Origin: a virus
Strand: one strand, 5' to 3'
DNA: 37,337 nt
Virus record (IMG/VR): IMGVR_UViG_3300050343_000109
Location: 1-37,337 of that record
The position numbers and the translations under genes were made by a program. The notes under the pieces are model-generated. The model made no database searches, was not told where the DNA came from, and worked only from the letters and a program-made list of their open reading frames with translations. Shown piece by piece: positions 8,884 to 18,699 of this stretch. Position 1 is the first letter of the stretch; each line of letters opens with the position of its first letter.

Positions 8884-11043
8884 CTACTTACTCCCCATTA
8901 AACTTTGATAGAAAAGTATTTGAGACATATCTACTCCGAAAGCTCTATCTAGTTGAGACCTAGGAATTTTATTACCTACAACCTCGTCTCCTACTCCAAC
9001 ATTTCTAAAGTAGCTAATTTTGTTTGCATCCTCTAGGTTAGTAATTTCATTTTCTTGACCATCAAAAGCTCGGACTTCAGGGGGAAGCTGTAGTTCTCTA
9101 GCTGGAACATCCCTAAACATCCAACCCGTAATAGGGCTATTATTCCAAAAACTTTGGTTAGATAAATTTTGAACAGCTTTACTTACATAGATGTTAAGAG
9201 CATCTTGGGCGTTTGACCTATCAAGCTCACTGCCACCTTTAACTGCTCTATTTAAAATATTAGATACCCTTTGTCCATAGCCCTTACCAGTAAGCTCTGC
9301 TGGATCAATTTTTGCTATTTCCTCAAAAACATCAACAGCATCTTTAGATATTTCTCCTTCGTCTACCCTTGTTCTCGTTTCTGTAAAATCCTGTTTTCTT
9401 TGGTCTAGTAGTATCTTTGCTTGGTCAGTGGCTACTTTGTCGCCTTCAAAATTTAACCTTCCTGTGTCTGCAAACCTCATTAAATAGGGCATAAACTGTC
9501 CAAGACTTTTATCACTTAAACTTGCAGCCATGTCTCCAACAATCGCTAACCTAGTAGACTCACTAGCCCTTTGGAAATTGTTGTTATATTGTTGTAGTAC
9601 AGAAGCTAATGTTTGCTGGCCTGTTTCACTTAACTTACCGCCAGATATTAACCCTTCTATTTGCTGCCTAAAAGAGACGATGTCTTGGTTGTTTGCGGCA
9701 AGCATAATAGAACTAACGGTACTTTGAGACAATTTAGTAGAAGGTACTACAGTTTCCTTTTGTAAAGTTTTTATATCTTTAGGTGCAACAGGGTTTCCAA
9801 AAAGTTCAGTTTGTTTCATTTCAGAATACTTTTTGACAAACTCATAAGGATTGGCATTAAATTCTTCGTAAAGTTGTGGGTCTTGCATAAAAGATTTTCT
9901 TAAGCTGTCTTTATTAGTCTTATAATAATTTTTTACTTTCTCTAAATTTTCAGGTTGGTTAATTGCTTTATCTGCACTCTTCATTACTGTGCTTACAGTT
10001 TCATTCTGCAAAGCTTTTTCATATTTAATAGCATTATTCTGCTCTGCAGGAGTCATATTTTCCCAATCTGCATCACTAAAGTTGAGGGCATGAGTGTCTT
10101 TATTAGGTACATAAGTAGGGTACTTATCTTTAATCTCTTTAGGAACTCTAACTGCGCCTGGTGCCTCCGGGCCGCCCATTGCTTGGAAACCTGTTAAAGT
10201 TTTATACTGACTTTTAAACTCTTCTACGCTACCAAAAACAGGGTTAGACTCAAAGGTGGGTGTACTAGGTTGGCTAGGTTTAGGTGCGCCGCCAACTACC
10301 TCTGTTGGAGCTCCAGCAGCTTCTAAATCTTGGGCATCTTGAACTTGTTGGGTTTCGAGCATACCCTCAGACTGTAAAAGTGGCAATAAGTCAGTTCTTG
10401 CTTCTGGGTCATACCAATTTACAGGTTTTTCATATCCCACTGCTTCCGCAAAAGCCTCGTTTTGCGGTCTTTGGTATATGTCTGTTTTAAACTTAGCAAA
10501 AACAGGGTCTAACCTATTTAAGTTTATAGTCAGTTCTTCATCATCAGGCATACGGCCTGGTCCAAATTCTTCTGCTACTTCACTAAACTTTCTACCATCT
10601 ACAGTAAAAGGTGCAGAGTAAAATCTACCTTGTTCAGCGTCCGCAACTCTTACATAGGGTACTAACTCCCCATCGTCTGTTAAATAAGAGTTTAAAGGAT
10701 CTAATTGTTTACCCATTCCAAGTATGGCTTGTCCAAAACCTAGCTCGTTTAGTTTCTGTATGCCTACTTCTTTACCATAAGCAAAAATATAATCTTTTGG
10801 GGTTGGCCTATTTGGGTTATATGTAGCTTTCCAGTTATTGTATTCTTCTTGGTCTTTTACGTTTATAGTGCCCTGTCGTTCGAATTCTTTGATATCATTA
10901 TTAAGGTTTATTTCATAAGTAGCTAATCTATCATTTTGTTTTTGAATATCTTGTTGTTCTTCTTTTTTAAGCACAATGTCAGCTCTTGAGCCTGCTTTTA
11001 CACCTGGGCTAAAAATATTTGATAGTCTATCTAGTATAGCCAT
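8884..11043 (-). CDS. Internal virion protein, T7 gp15-like by position
   Basis: 719 residues, intact. It starts MAILDRLSNIFSPGVKAGSR and overlaps the stop of the upstream gene as TAATG at 11043. The protein is hydrophilic, largely predicted helical, with a Pro/Ala/Gly-rich linker around residues 245-265 (EVVGGAPKPSQPSTPTF). It has no recognised enzymatic motif. Its length is close to T7 gp15 (747 residues) and it lies between a 167-residue gp14-like gene and the giant lysozyme protein, the order of the T7 ejectosome genes 14-15-16. That assignment is by position and size, since I see no sequence motif proving it. Confidence 0.65.
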   Translation of the reverse strand: MAILDRLSNIFSPGVKAGSRADIVLKKEEQQDIQKQNDRLATYEINLNNDIKEFERQGTINVKDQEEYNNWKATYNPNRPTPKDYIFAYGKEVGIQKLNELGFGQAILGMGKQLDPLNSYLTDDGELVPYVRVADAEQGRFYSAPFTVDGRKFSEVAEEFGPGRMPDDEELTINLNRLDPVFAKFKTDIYQRPQNEAFAEAVGYEKPVNWYDPEARTDLLPLLQSEGMLETQQVQDAQDLEAAGAPTEVVGGAPKPSQPSTPTFESNPVFGSVEEFKSQYKTLTGFQAMGGPEAPGAVRVPKEIKDKYPTYVPNKDTHALNFSDADWENMTPAEQNNAIKYEKALQNETVSTVMKSADKAINQPENLEKVKNYYKTNKDSLRKSFMQDPQLYEEFNANPYEFVKKYSEMKQTELFGNPVAPKDIKTLQKETVVPSTKLSQSTVSSIMLAANNQDIVSFRQQIEGLISGGKLSETGQQTLASVLQQYNNNFQRASESTRLAIVGDMAASLSDKSLGQFMPYLMRFADTGRLNFEGDKVATDQAKILLDQRKQDFTETRTRVDEGEISKDAVDVFEEIAKIDPAELTGKGYGQRVSNILNRAVKGGSELDRSNAQDALNIYVSKAVQNLSNQSFWNNSPITGWMFRDVPARELQLPPEVRAFDGQENEITNLEDANKISYFRNVGVGDEVVGNKIPRSQLDRAFGVDMSQILFYQSLMGSK

Positions 11044-11546
11044 TATATTAAACTCCCTACAAGAGCGCCTACTTTACCGCCTATACTACCTAAGAATCCA
11101 TAGTGTTGACTAGCTGAAGCGGCTCTAGCACTTTCGTATGCATTTTTTCTAGAACTTGCTAAACCGGCAAGAGAGCCTAAAGCACCAAATGCTGATTGTC
11201 TCTCAGAGCTAAATATATCAGATAACGTTGAAAGCCTTTGTAAATTTGCTTCTTCATCCCTTCTTCTTGCAAAGTTCATTGACCCTGCTACATTTGACTG
11301 CCCAGATATCTGTGAAAGCTTAGATTGTTGCTGTCTTTCGGCTGGTGTTAATTGTATGCCATATCTCTCTTGGTTCCTAGCAACTTGAGCCTGTGCCCTA
11401 GCATTAGCCTCAATTGCATCTTGTTCGGATTCAGCAACAGTGTCGACAGGCGTTTGTAACTGCTTAATAATATCTTGAAAAGGTACTATATCCTTTTCAT
11501 AAGACTGTGCTGATTGTTGTATTAAAATGTCGTCTGCTAGTGCCAT
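11043..11546 (-). CDS. Small internal virion protein, T7 gp14-like by position
   Basis: 167 residues starting MALADDILIQQSAQSYEKDI. The middle is Gln/Ala/Arg-rich and predicted helical (NARAQAQVARNQERYG). The C-terminus is Gly/Ala-rich and hydrophobic (FLGSIGGKVGALVGSLI), as in small phage ejection proteins that insert in membranes. T7 gp14 is 196 residues and forms the outer-membrane part of the ejection channel. The stop overlaps the start of the next gene (TAATG). The function is inferred from composition, size and the neighbouring gp15- and gp16-like genes. Confidence 0.6.
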   Translation of the reverse strand: MALADDILIQQSAQSYEKDIVPFQDIIKQLQTPVDTVAESEQDAIEANARAQAQVARNQERYGIQLTPAERQQQSKLSQISGQSNVAGSMNFARRRDEEANLQRLSTLSDIFSSERQSAFGALGSLAGLASSRKNAYESARAASASQHYGFLGSIGGKVGALVGSLI

Positions 11547-11555
11547 AGTTAATTA

Positions 11556-12293
11556 TTAAAAAAGTTTAAATTTAGTTTTTTGCCCTGTTTGTGTGGCATC
11601 ATTTTCGATTTGTGGGGCTCTAATTTGAGACAATGGTGAAGTGCCACCAAAGACCCCCGTTGTGTAATATTTACCTTTTTGCAACATAGTGCCATCTGTT
11701 AATTGTTTTCCTCCAGGGTCTGTAACTTGATAAGGACCTTTTTGAAACATACTCCCCGTATCAGCTACATTTTGAGCCATAGCGCTCGTAGCCCCACTTA
11801 CAAACCCACCTAGAGTAGCTTGAGCAGCGCCCCTTTTAGCTCTAGCTTTAGTTTCTCCAGCTGAAAACTTACCTATATCTTGTTTAGCGCTTTCACCAGC
11901 AGCTCTTACACCGGCACCAGTAGAAATTTGTTTATCTTTTGTTAGCATACCTGCTACAGTGCCTAGCCTGCCACCTTCTAACTCAGAAGAGACATCTTTA
12001 ACGCCAGTAGAAACAGCAACAGCGTTAGAGGCTAAAGCAGCTGCGGTTTGTATATCAGTAGCAGCGTCGTACCCGCCTACCCCGGCTCCTGCTTCACTAA
12101 TAGCTTTATCTGCAGAAGCAATCCCGCCTATTTCAGCTTCGGTGTCTTGAGTTGTAAGTTTTGTTATTAACTCATCTCGATCACCACGTAAAGATTCTGC
12201 AAACTTTAAATCAGACTCAGCTCGCATCTTTGCGCCTTTTTCAGCGTCTGTTTCTCTTACGATATTTTGTCTTTTTACTTTTCGTCTTCCCAT
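11556..12293 (-). CDS. Unrecognised virion-module protein, Ala/Gly-rich
   Basis: 245 residues starting MGRRKVKRQNIVRE. The N-terminus is strongly basic, and the rest is low in aromatic residues and rich in Ala, Gly, Thr and Ser. A long stretch of small residues in the middle has no clear membrane helix. The last third contains MFQKGPYQVTDPGGKQL and a second, similar MLQKGKYYTTGVFGG, a possible internal duplication. No family is recognised. It sits directly after the GNAT-like gene and before the gp14-like gene, so a structural or assembly role is likely. Confidence 0.55.
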   Translation of the reverse strand: MGRRKVKRQNIVRETDAEKGAKMRAESDLKFAESLRGDRDELITKLTTQDTEAEIGGIASADKAISEAGAGVGGYDAATDIQTAAALASNAVAVSTGVKDVSSELEGGRLGTVAGMLTKDKQISTGAGVRAAGESAKQDIGKFSAGETKARAKRGAAQATLGGFVSGATSAMAQNVADTGSMFQKGPYQVTDPGGKQLTDGTMLQKGKYYTTGVFGGTSPLSQIRAPQIENDATQTGQKTKFKLF

Positions 12294-12740
12294 TTATATT
12301 TCTTTCCTATAAACGTATGATACAAGGTCAAACCCATAGTGAGGAACAACTTTGGACCAGCCTGTTCTTCTAGTTTCAAACTCTATTGCAGATACTTTTT
12401 CTTTTTCTGCTAATTTATCTAAGAATAAAAAACCAGCATCTTTATAATTATACTCTGATTTAGAGTAAGTTGCCCATACATATAAAGTAGTTTCTTCAGT
12501 TAGATTATCTTGTGCTAGCTGTGTAATAAGGAACCCCCCGCACACATCTCCGCTATAAACTAAATGTAATTGTGCAGACTCTTCTTTTAAAGAAGTGTAT
12601 ACATCTGCAATGGACCAGTTAGCGTATGTTTTTTCTTTTATTTTAAAAAGGTCGTTTTCAATTAAAGCAAAGTTATATTTTAACTCTTCAACTGGTACGG
12701 TTTCAAAAGAAGCCTCATTAATAGTCAATCTCTCTACCAT
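12294..12740 (-). CDS. GNAT-like protein, T7 gp13 position
   Basis: 148 residues if started at ATG 12740 (MVERLTINEASFETVPVEEL). An upstream start at 12791 would lie well inside the previous gene and is less likely. The pattern LHLVYSGDVCGGFLITQL, then a beta strand with TLYVWATYS, then DAGFLFLDKLAEK and a C-terminal WSKVVPHYGFDLVSYVYRKE follows the order of a GNAT acetyltransferase fold, with the closing sequence typical of GNAT ends. In T7-like phages gene 13 between the tail and core genes encodes a small protein needed for core assembly, and this gene has the matching place. Enzyme activity is not shown. It overlaps the preceding gene by 23 bases. Confidence 0.55.
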   Translation of the reverse strand: MVERLTINEASFETVPVEELKYNFALIENDLFKIKEKTYANWSIADVYTSLKEESAQLHLVYSGDVCGGFLITQLAQDNLTEETTLYVWATYSKSEYNYKDAGFLFLDKLAEKEKVSAIEFETRRTGWSKVVPHYGFDLVSYVYRKEI

Positions 12741-13401
12741 AACGTTTGTACCTTTTTCTTGGGGAGATTCCAACACCTTTATACTTAACAAGCCTTTTTA
12801 CGCCTAGGTCCCCGCCCCTAGCACGAAGTTCTGCTTGTTGTACTTCTTGATTAAACAAAGCTAAATAGTCTCTAGCGGCCATCGGGTCGCTCCATTCTCT
12901 ACTTGGCATGCGGAGTAAACGATACAAAGTGCCATAAATAATACCGTCTCTGTAATCATTTGAAAAAGTAGTATCGATATTATTAGAAGTCCTAGTGGGC
13001 TTTAAAGCTACACTTAATTGAATAGCATTACTTTTTGTGGCGTTTGGTATGGGTACGAGCCAAAAGGTATCTGGGTTTTTTTGTAAATATACATGAGGTT
13101 TACTAGACCTTTCTCTCCAGTCTGCATAATTAAGTTCTAAACTACGTGGACTAGTTGGGTCTAGATCATCTCCATCATAGGTTAGCCACAGTATTTGATG
13201 TACAGAAGTTCCAGTTGGTTGGTCAAAATCATACTCAAAAACCCCACTTATAGAAGTTATTGGGTCTAAATCAAGAACATAAGCTTTAGATTTTTCACAG
13301 AGTTCAATAGTAGCCGAACGTAAATTAGATTCAACTAAGGAATCAGGACAAGTAGGAACATATGGTAAAATTTCTTTTACTAGTGAACTATAACTTGCCA
13401 C
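12718..13401 (-). CDS. Head-tail adaptor/neck-type protein
   Basis: 227 residues starting MASYSSLVKEILPYVPTCPD. The first part, with LVESNLRSATIELCEKSKAY, resembles the helical N-terminus of phage connector and neck proteins. The middle includes YADWRERSSKPHVYLQ and a FWLVPIPN strand, and a later helix reads RDGIIYGTLYRLLRMPSREW. This arrangement (recruiting helices, a small beta domain, then a helical block with MAARDYLALFNQEVQQAE) is familiar in phage adaptor proteins encoded just after the capsid gene. It follows another adaptor-like gene by 3 bases. The identification is by general pattern and place. Confidence 0.6.
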   Translation of the reverse strand: MASYSSLVKEILPYVPTCPDSLVESNLRSATIELCEKSKAYVLDLDPITSISGVFEYDFDQPTGTSVHQILWLTYDGDDLDPTSPRSLELNYADWRERSSKPHVYLQKNPDTFWLVPIPNATKSNAIQLSVALKPTRTSNNIDTTFSNDYRDGIIYGTLYRLLRMPSREWSDPMAARDYLALFNQEVQQAELRARGGDLGVKRLVKYKGVGISPRKRYKRYGREIDY

Positions 13402-13404
13402 TTA

Positions 13405-14124
13405 CTATACTCCTGAAGTTGGGATTTGGGGAGTGCCTCCTATTACTTTAGTCCCAGCATAATCAAAATTTGGATTTAGTAAATTTTGAGCTTGTCCGCC
13501 TTGGGCTAAACTATTTACAAATAGTTGATAATGAGTACCAGCTCTTTGCGCATTCCCAGCATATTCTGAATCTTTTTGGTAAGCTCTATAAAGTACAAAG
13601 TCAATTATTGCATTAGCAAAAATATCATCTACAGAAATAGTACCGCTACCCGCAGTTAAATCGGTTGGGCCTGCAGAATATACTAACTCCACATAAGCGT
13701 CCCCAGAAATACCTGGGTACACATAGAAATTTTTAGGGTCATCTGGGTCAAAAGAATAGTGCTTAACAACAGTGCCATGAGAAGCATCTCCTGCTACTGT
13801 TGGGTCGTGCCAATTAGGCTCTTGAGTGTTTAAAATGTCCACATCTACAATTCTAATTGCTCTAGCGCCCGTACCACCAGATGCAGCAGACATGTTTCTT
13901 GTAAGTTTGATTAGCCTTAGCCCCGCAGAGGGTAAAGCCTGTTTAGTGCCATCTACTAAAGTGATTGTATCAGTTGTAGCAGAAGCTTCTGGCCTGAAAT
14001 TAACAATCTCTCTTTGAGCATCATTAATATATCTAAGAAGCTCGGCTTCCGGCCAACGTACACTAGTTGTATCTTGTAGAGTATCTTGTATACGGTTTAT
14101 TAAATTTGTACCTGTTAGTGCCAT
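13405..14124 (-). CDS. Phage adaptor protein, DUF6682-like
   Basis: 239 residues, intact. The N-terminus, LINRIQDTLQDTTSVRWPEA then ELLRYINDAQREIVNFRPEA, is the hallmark of DUF6682-type phage adaptor proteins, which sit between portal and tail. A beta domain follows (TITLVDGTKQALPSAGLRLI) and then a helical end with IDFVLYRAYQKDSEYAGNA. It starts at 14124, overlapping the previous gene's stop by one base (TAATG). The next adaptor-like gene begins 3 bases after its stop, so the two are probably co-translated and may assemble on adjacent rings of the neck. Confidence 0.7.
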   Translation of the reverse strand: MALTGTNLINRIQDTLQDTTSVRWPEAELLRYINDAQREIVNFRPEASATTDTITLVDGTKQALPSAGLRLIKLTRNMSAASGGTGARAIRIVDVDILNTQEPNWHDPTVAGDASHGTVVKHYSFDPDDPKNFYVYPGISGDAYVELVYSAGPTDLTAGSGTISVDDIFANAIIDFVLYRAYQKDSEYAGNAQRAGTHYQLFVNSLAQGGQAQNLLNPNFDYAGTKVIGGTPQIPTSGV

Positions 14125-14327
14125 TATTTAGTTTTCTTTTTAGGTGGTGCTTTCTTCTTCACCACAGGTTTTTCCTCGACCTTTGGTTCGATGTACTCCT
14201 CACATCCTTCCTGTAAACATAATAGTGCTAAGTCTTTCCCAACTTCTCTTGGTTCTCCTGCTTTTAATCTTATAGCAGCTCCCCAAGTAGTAGAGATATA
14301 CTTATCTTCTTTTGAAACTATTAACAT
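14124..14327 (-). CDS. Small Lys-rich-tailed protein of the head module
   Basis: 67 residues with a strong ribosome site (AGGAGG) just before ATG 14327. The N-terminal part (MLIVSKEDKYISTTWGAAIR) looks like a small beta domain. The C-terminus is a charged tail of Glu, Val, Pro and Lys ending KKKAPPKKKTK, able to bind nucleic acid or an acidic partner. Small proteins of this kind are common just downstream of phage capsid genes, but I do not recognise the family. It is the first gene after the capsid terminator. Confidence 0.55.
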   Translation of the reverse strand: MLIVSKEDKYISTTWGAAIRLKAGEPREVGKDLALLCLQEGCEEYIEPKVEEKPVVKKKAPPKKKTK

Positions 14328-14345
14328 TGTTCCTCCTTGTTATTC

Positions 14346-14373
14346 AAAAAAGTGGGTGGTCCTAAGACCACCC
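14346..14373 (-). terminator. Rho-independent terminator behind the capsid gene
   Basis: Read on the minus strand, a perfect 8-bp stem GGGTGGTC/GACCACCC with a 4-base loop (arms 14366-14373 and 14354-14361) is followed two bases later by T6 (14346-14351). It starts 17 bases after the capsid stop codon, so it should stop or attenuate transcription after the capsid gene and lower expression of downstream tail genes. Confidence 0.85.
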
Positions 14374-14389
14374 GTTCAATATATCACAA

Positions 14390-15541
14390 TTAGTATGCAA
14401 CATCCAATCTAATGACACCAAAGTCTTCAACGCCACCATTGTAGTCGCTGTTAAACTTAGGCTTCTTAAGACCAAAAATCTTACCAATGGAAATACCATT
14501 TTGGTTACCATAGTCAAATGTATCTTCAACTATTTCTGGTAGACCAATATCAGCCATAGCTAATGCTTGAGCACCTGCAGAAAATACATGCAGAACCGTT
14601 AACGTCAGCATCAGCTCCCCATTTATATCCAGCAGAACCAGCGTTTGAAGATGTTCCAGTTGTTGCGTTAGCTGTATTAAACACATGTCTGAACTCATGG
14701 ATCATAACACCGTCAACCATTAGGCTTGAAGAACCTGAGAACAAGCTTGATTATTTGGTCCTCTTATTCCAGCATTTCTTACGTTAGCCAAGAAATCTGA
14801 ATCAAGTTTAAGGTCAGCCATTACTTGAGGTGATACAAATAAATGATATACCTCATCTCCACCTGCGCCTCTTACTACCTCTAATGTAGTTGTCTTTAGC
14901 ATAAGCTTTTAAGAGCAACAATACACTTGTAAGTAATGGTGTCAGCTGCTGCAACTGCAGTAACGTCACCAGCAACAAGTTTACTAGTAGCATCCCATCT
15001 TCTATGTCTATTAGAAGTTGGAGCTGTTACATCTGAACCAAAAGCAGATCGCCAAGATTTTGTCCTGAAGTCAGAACAGGTCTAAAGCACCACTGTTTTT
15101 AAGATTATAGTAAGAAATACCAGAAAGCGTTAAGAACGCTAATTGGTCAATACGATCTGCCATTGCATAAGCAAGTGCATCTCTTGAGTTCTCACTAAAA
15201 TTAACAACTGATTTTTGATCAGCTAATCTACCAGAAAGTCTATTAGCAAATCTTAATTGATCAAGTTGTACAACAATGTCGTAGGCTCTTAGTGCCTCTT
15301 CATTACCTTCTAAGGTGTTGTCTCCAACGATACCGTCACCAGTCATGTCAGCTAAAAGTGTTAATACAGCTCTAGCTCCTTTTTCTGATTGAGTAAGTTC
15401 AGATATTCTCTGAACCATAGCGTTAGATCCGCTACCTGCGAATTGGTTAATGAAGGACATATTCCTAGCGACACGCCAAAAATCACTAGACCAGATAGTT
15501 AATTGTTCACTGGTCAACGCGCTAAAGTTTGTGTTAGCCAT
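14390..15541 (-). CDS. Major capsid protein, N4-gp56/DUF4043 type, multiply frameshifted
   Basis: About 384 residues after joining frames. ATG 15541 (MANTNFSALTSEQLTIW) is chosen because GGAGG precedes it by about 8 bases. The first 155 residues are clean and carry the family pattern: VARNMSFINQFAGSGSN, QSEKGARAVLTLLADM, GDNTLEGNEEAL, VVQLDQLRFANRLSGRLADQ and ALAYAMADRIDQLAFLTLSG. After about 15075 the frame breaks at least three times, but pieces of the rest are clear: GGDEVYHLFVSPQVMADLKL, then VDGVMIHEFRHVFNTAN, and QALAMADIGLPEIVEDTF, ending VIRLDVAY at 14390. This is the main shell protein, HK97-fold in known relatives. The breaks are probably sequencing errors, as a phage needs this gene intact. 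Confidence 0.85.
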
Positions 15542-15749
15542 TGGGCTATCCTCCAAAAAAAATAATACCTAGCCAACTTATTGGAGCGGCTATTTACCCG
15601 TATACCCTTTTTCGTTGGGGAGACGCTTTCATAATTTTACGAACATGACCTCGATCAGTTTTACGCCGTGATAGGCGAAAACGTTTTTCAGTGGAGCGAC
15701 CACACTAATTATCGTATTAGCACCGAATTCTTATATCTTATACCAAGCC
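15542..15749 (-). other. Gap between scaffold and capsid genes
   Basis: 208 bases without a gene between the scaffold stop (15750) and the capsid ATG (15541). It probably holds the capsid leader and possibly a late promoter. A GGCG/CGCC hairpin flanked by A and T runs lies near 15660-15685. T8 at 15554-15561 (plus-strand A run) lies just before the capsid ribosome site. I cannot identify a convincing -35/-10 pair. Confidence 0.4.
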
Positions 15750-16826
15750 TTAACCAAAGTCACCACGCATTCTGCGCAATGTCTCGGCTGGAAGAGCATC
15801 AAACTCCTCACTTGATAACAATGATAAATCTATTTTCTTCTCACCTTTTGAATTTGACCCCTCACCTTTCATTGCAGGGGGTTGAGATTCAGCGGCTTGA
15901 AGTTTTTTATTAACTGTTGCTGTAATTTTTTTCTTAGCTTGAAGCTCCGGATCAACTTTTGCTACCGGCGCCGTCTGCAGGTTGTAATAATTCTGGTTTT
16001 TTGCTGCTAAAGTGTAATTTGTAGCTTTTGCTAACGCATCGGCTGCAGAATAACCCTGTACAGTAAACGCATCTCTAAGATCTATAACTTCAGCTTGTAA
16101 ATCTGCATCAAAATCAGCACTATTTTCGTTTAAAACAGGAAAAGTTGCTTCAATTTCAGCTGCTTTAGCTTGTAATTCAGTCATTTCTTGGCTTTGTTGC
16201 ACTGTTTGGCCCATTTTTGCTTGAACTTCAAACATAAATTGCTCTTTTTCAGCATTTCTTATCTCATTTCTAAGATCTACAGCCTTTTCAGTCTCTCCAT
16301 TAAGCACTAAATCCTGATATTCAACTTCTTTTGCATTAAAATCATATTCCGGCAGCATTTTCTAAAGCTTTTTGCTCTGCTTCTGTAGCTTCTTGTAGCT
16401 TTTTTTGCATAGCTTTTTTTTAGCCAAGACTTCATCAAGTCTAGACTTAGGCACCATAGGTGCTTTTTGTTCAGTTACTTCTTCACTAGCTGCTTCAACT
16501 GGTTGAATATCTGGTTGTGCAAGGCTTGTGTCTTGATTTTCCACTGTTTCTTCGCTTCCAGTTTCTCCTGTCTCAACACTTTCTGTTTCTGCTTCCGCAT
16601 TTGCGCTTGCTTCCACTTCTTCAACTGTAGTCGTGAGTTCATTTTCGTTGACTTCTTCAATTTCTGTCTCCTTTGGAAATTCAACTTCTTCTGTTTCTAC
16701 AGAATCGTCCATAAAGTTTAAATTGGCTTCAAAGCCTTTTGTATCTTCAGTGGACATTGGATCAGAACCCGGCATCCTGTCCATAATTACTTCTTTATTC
16801 TCAGCTTTCGCTTTTTTCTTCGCCAT
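15750..16826 (-). CDS. Scaffolding protein, frameshifted
   Basis: About 355 residues across two frames. It starts at ATG 16826 (MAKKKAKAENKEVIMDRMPG) with AGGAGG at 16832-16837. The first half is a long acidic stretch rich in Glu, Thr and Val. Correcting the T8 run at 16414-16421 continues VPKSRLDEVLAKKKAMQKKL and QEATEAEQKALENAA, and a second shift near 16350 leads into YDFNAKEVEYQDLVLNGETE, ending TLRRMRGDFG. An acidic N-terminus, a coiled helical middle and a short basic C-terminus are typical of scaffolding proteins, which guide capsid assembly and then leave. Its place between portal and capsid genes agrees. Confidence 0.75.
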
Positions 16827-16838
16827 AATAACCTCCTA

Positions 16839-18699
16839 TTAATTAGATGTTGGCTTTTTTACCATAGCCGCAGCTGCTATTTTAGATGCTGCTGCTTGTT
16901 CTGGAGTTGGTGGTTCAGTACCCTGCATAATGTCTAATACGTGTGCAATATTTGCTTTCGTGCTAAATGTGAGTACTCAACAATTAAATCATCTGGTATT
17001 GGTACTCCAGCTTTTCTAAGTTCTACTGCTTCTGCAAATTGTACTTCATCAAAGTTATCTCTAGCATGGAGCAGTTGCAATAACTACGTCATACTCGCCC
17101 AAAGTTAAATCATTAACAATTTGACCTTCTGGAGTAACTTCATTTACTGCCATAGGCTCTCTTGGTTTGAAAGGGTCGTTTCATCTGTAATTTGTATAAT
17201 TCTTTCTTCTGTGTAATACCTTTGTACTAAGTTTAAAACTTTTTCTGCTAAGATATTGTCTAGTTTTAGTTAAATTATCTAATGGCACTTGAATCATTAA
17301 TACGCCACTATTTTGTTTTGCTTGAATAGCAATACCAGAAACCTCTGCCCCATCAGTACCTAACATAGCGTCACTTATGCCACTAATTTGTTTTATATTA
17401 ATAGCAGCTTTTTGTGCAATTCTATCTAGACCGGTGGGAATCTGATTTGGGGGTATTTTCCAGGGGGAGTAGAACCTCTATTAAACTCGAGTACTAAACC
17501 AGTTTCCGCACCGTGTTCTTCTAAATCATCTGCTGTCATACCAGTTAGAGAACCTGACTCTACAATCCAACCACTATTAGCAGTTGTGTTTACAATATGT
17601 AGTTCTTGAGATGAAATTTTATTTAATTGTTCTTGTGGTGAAATTAAATTCTCACCATACCAAAAGGTTTTCCTCTTCTAAAATATGGAAAGTAAGGTAC
17701 TAAAGTAAAATGGTCATATGGGGACCAGTCATCGAATGCAGCACTACGGTGTCAGCTGTTACTGTCCAACGAACCTTTCGCATTTTTTGGTGTGTATATA
17801 TAAACCATACTCATCAGCAAACTTTTTCTTTTCTTTTTGCCCCATTCATAAGGAACAGGTCTTCGTCCCCTGTTACTGGGTCAACATAAAACATACAATC
17901 TTTTAACCTATAGTATTGCCTTTCTATAACTCGTATAGATCTTACAGCTCTGTGCCTCATCCGGATTGTTCGGATAATCACTACTGAACTCACCATGATA
18001 ATTAATCAGTATCGCCATAAGTTTCTTCTTCATATTCCATAGAATCTGCACCTAGCACTGAACCTACTTCAGCAATCATTCTTAACTTATCTGCTTTGTC
18101 TTGTCCGTATTGTTTCTTCTATTTTCTAGGCTCATCCACTTAGTTTCAAATATTTCATTCCAAGTTTTTGGATCATATTCTTTTGCATCTGGGTCAATAA
18201 TAATATCTAAAGGATCTTTAGTTTAATCTAACTTCACCATTGAATATGATCAGAAAAATCTATACGAACATCAAACCAACCTCTGTCTTGAATCAACCCA
18301 TCAGTGAAAACTTGTGCTTTCTACCCATTCTAATTTATTGTTATCAGCAATTTGCATGTACACTTTAGTAAGTACATCTGCTGTTTCTTGTTACCCGAAC
18401 CCCTAGGTTTAAATTGTACATCTGCTCTTCGCGTACTTTGTTCGCCAAGAACTGTGTTAACTGTTGGTAAAATAGTGTTGATTGTTAATGCTGGTCGACC
18501 CTGATCGTCTAAGCGTTGCAATATGTCAGCTTCGTCCCATTGTTCGCCCCTATAAAATGCGTCGCATTGTTTTGCCATCTCTATATAGTCTGTATGGCCA
18601 TGGTCTCTGGCTCGGGTGTAAGCTTCCCACTGTCTTTTGCAAGAGTTTAACTCTTCAGCTTCGTTTAGCTTTTTTTTTGGTATTTTTATATTTTGCCAT
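16839..18699 (-). CDS. Portal protein, P22-like, multiply frameshifted
   Basis: About 620 residues in the intact gene. The start is ATG 18699, overlapping the terminase stop as TAATG. A9 (plus-strand T9 at 18670-18678) must lose one base to continue KLNEAEELNSCKRQWEAYTR. Clear portal pieces follow: YIEMAKQCDAFYRGEQWDE, GRPALTINTILPTVNTVLGE, STRRADVQFKPRGSGN, DAMLGTDGAEVSGIAIQAKQ and DNFDEVQFAEAVELRKAG, and it ends AAAMVKKPTSN at the TAA at 16839-16841. This is the dodecameric DNA gate of the head. At least five frame breaks are present, which I take as sequencing errors. The scaffold gene follows 12 bases later. Confidence 0.8.

Noticed and set aside
15655-15690. CGCC/GGCG hairpin as scaffold terminator
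   Set aside because: Read on the minus strand there is no T-run after the stem, and it is short.
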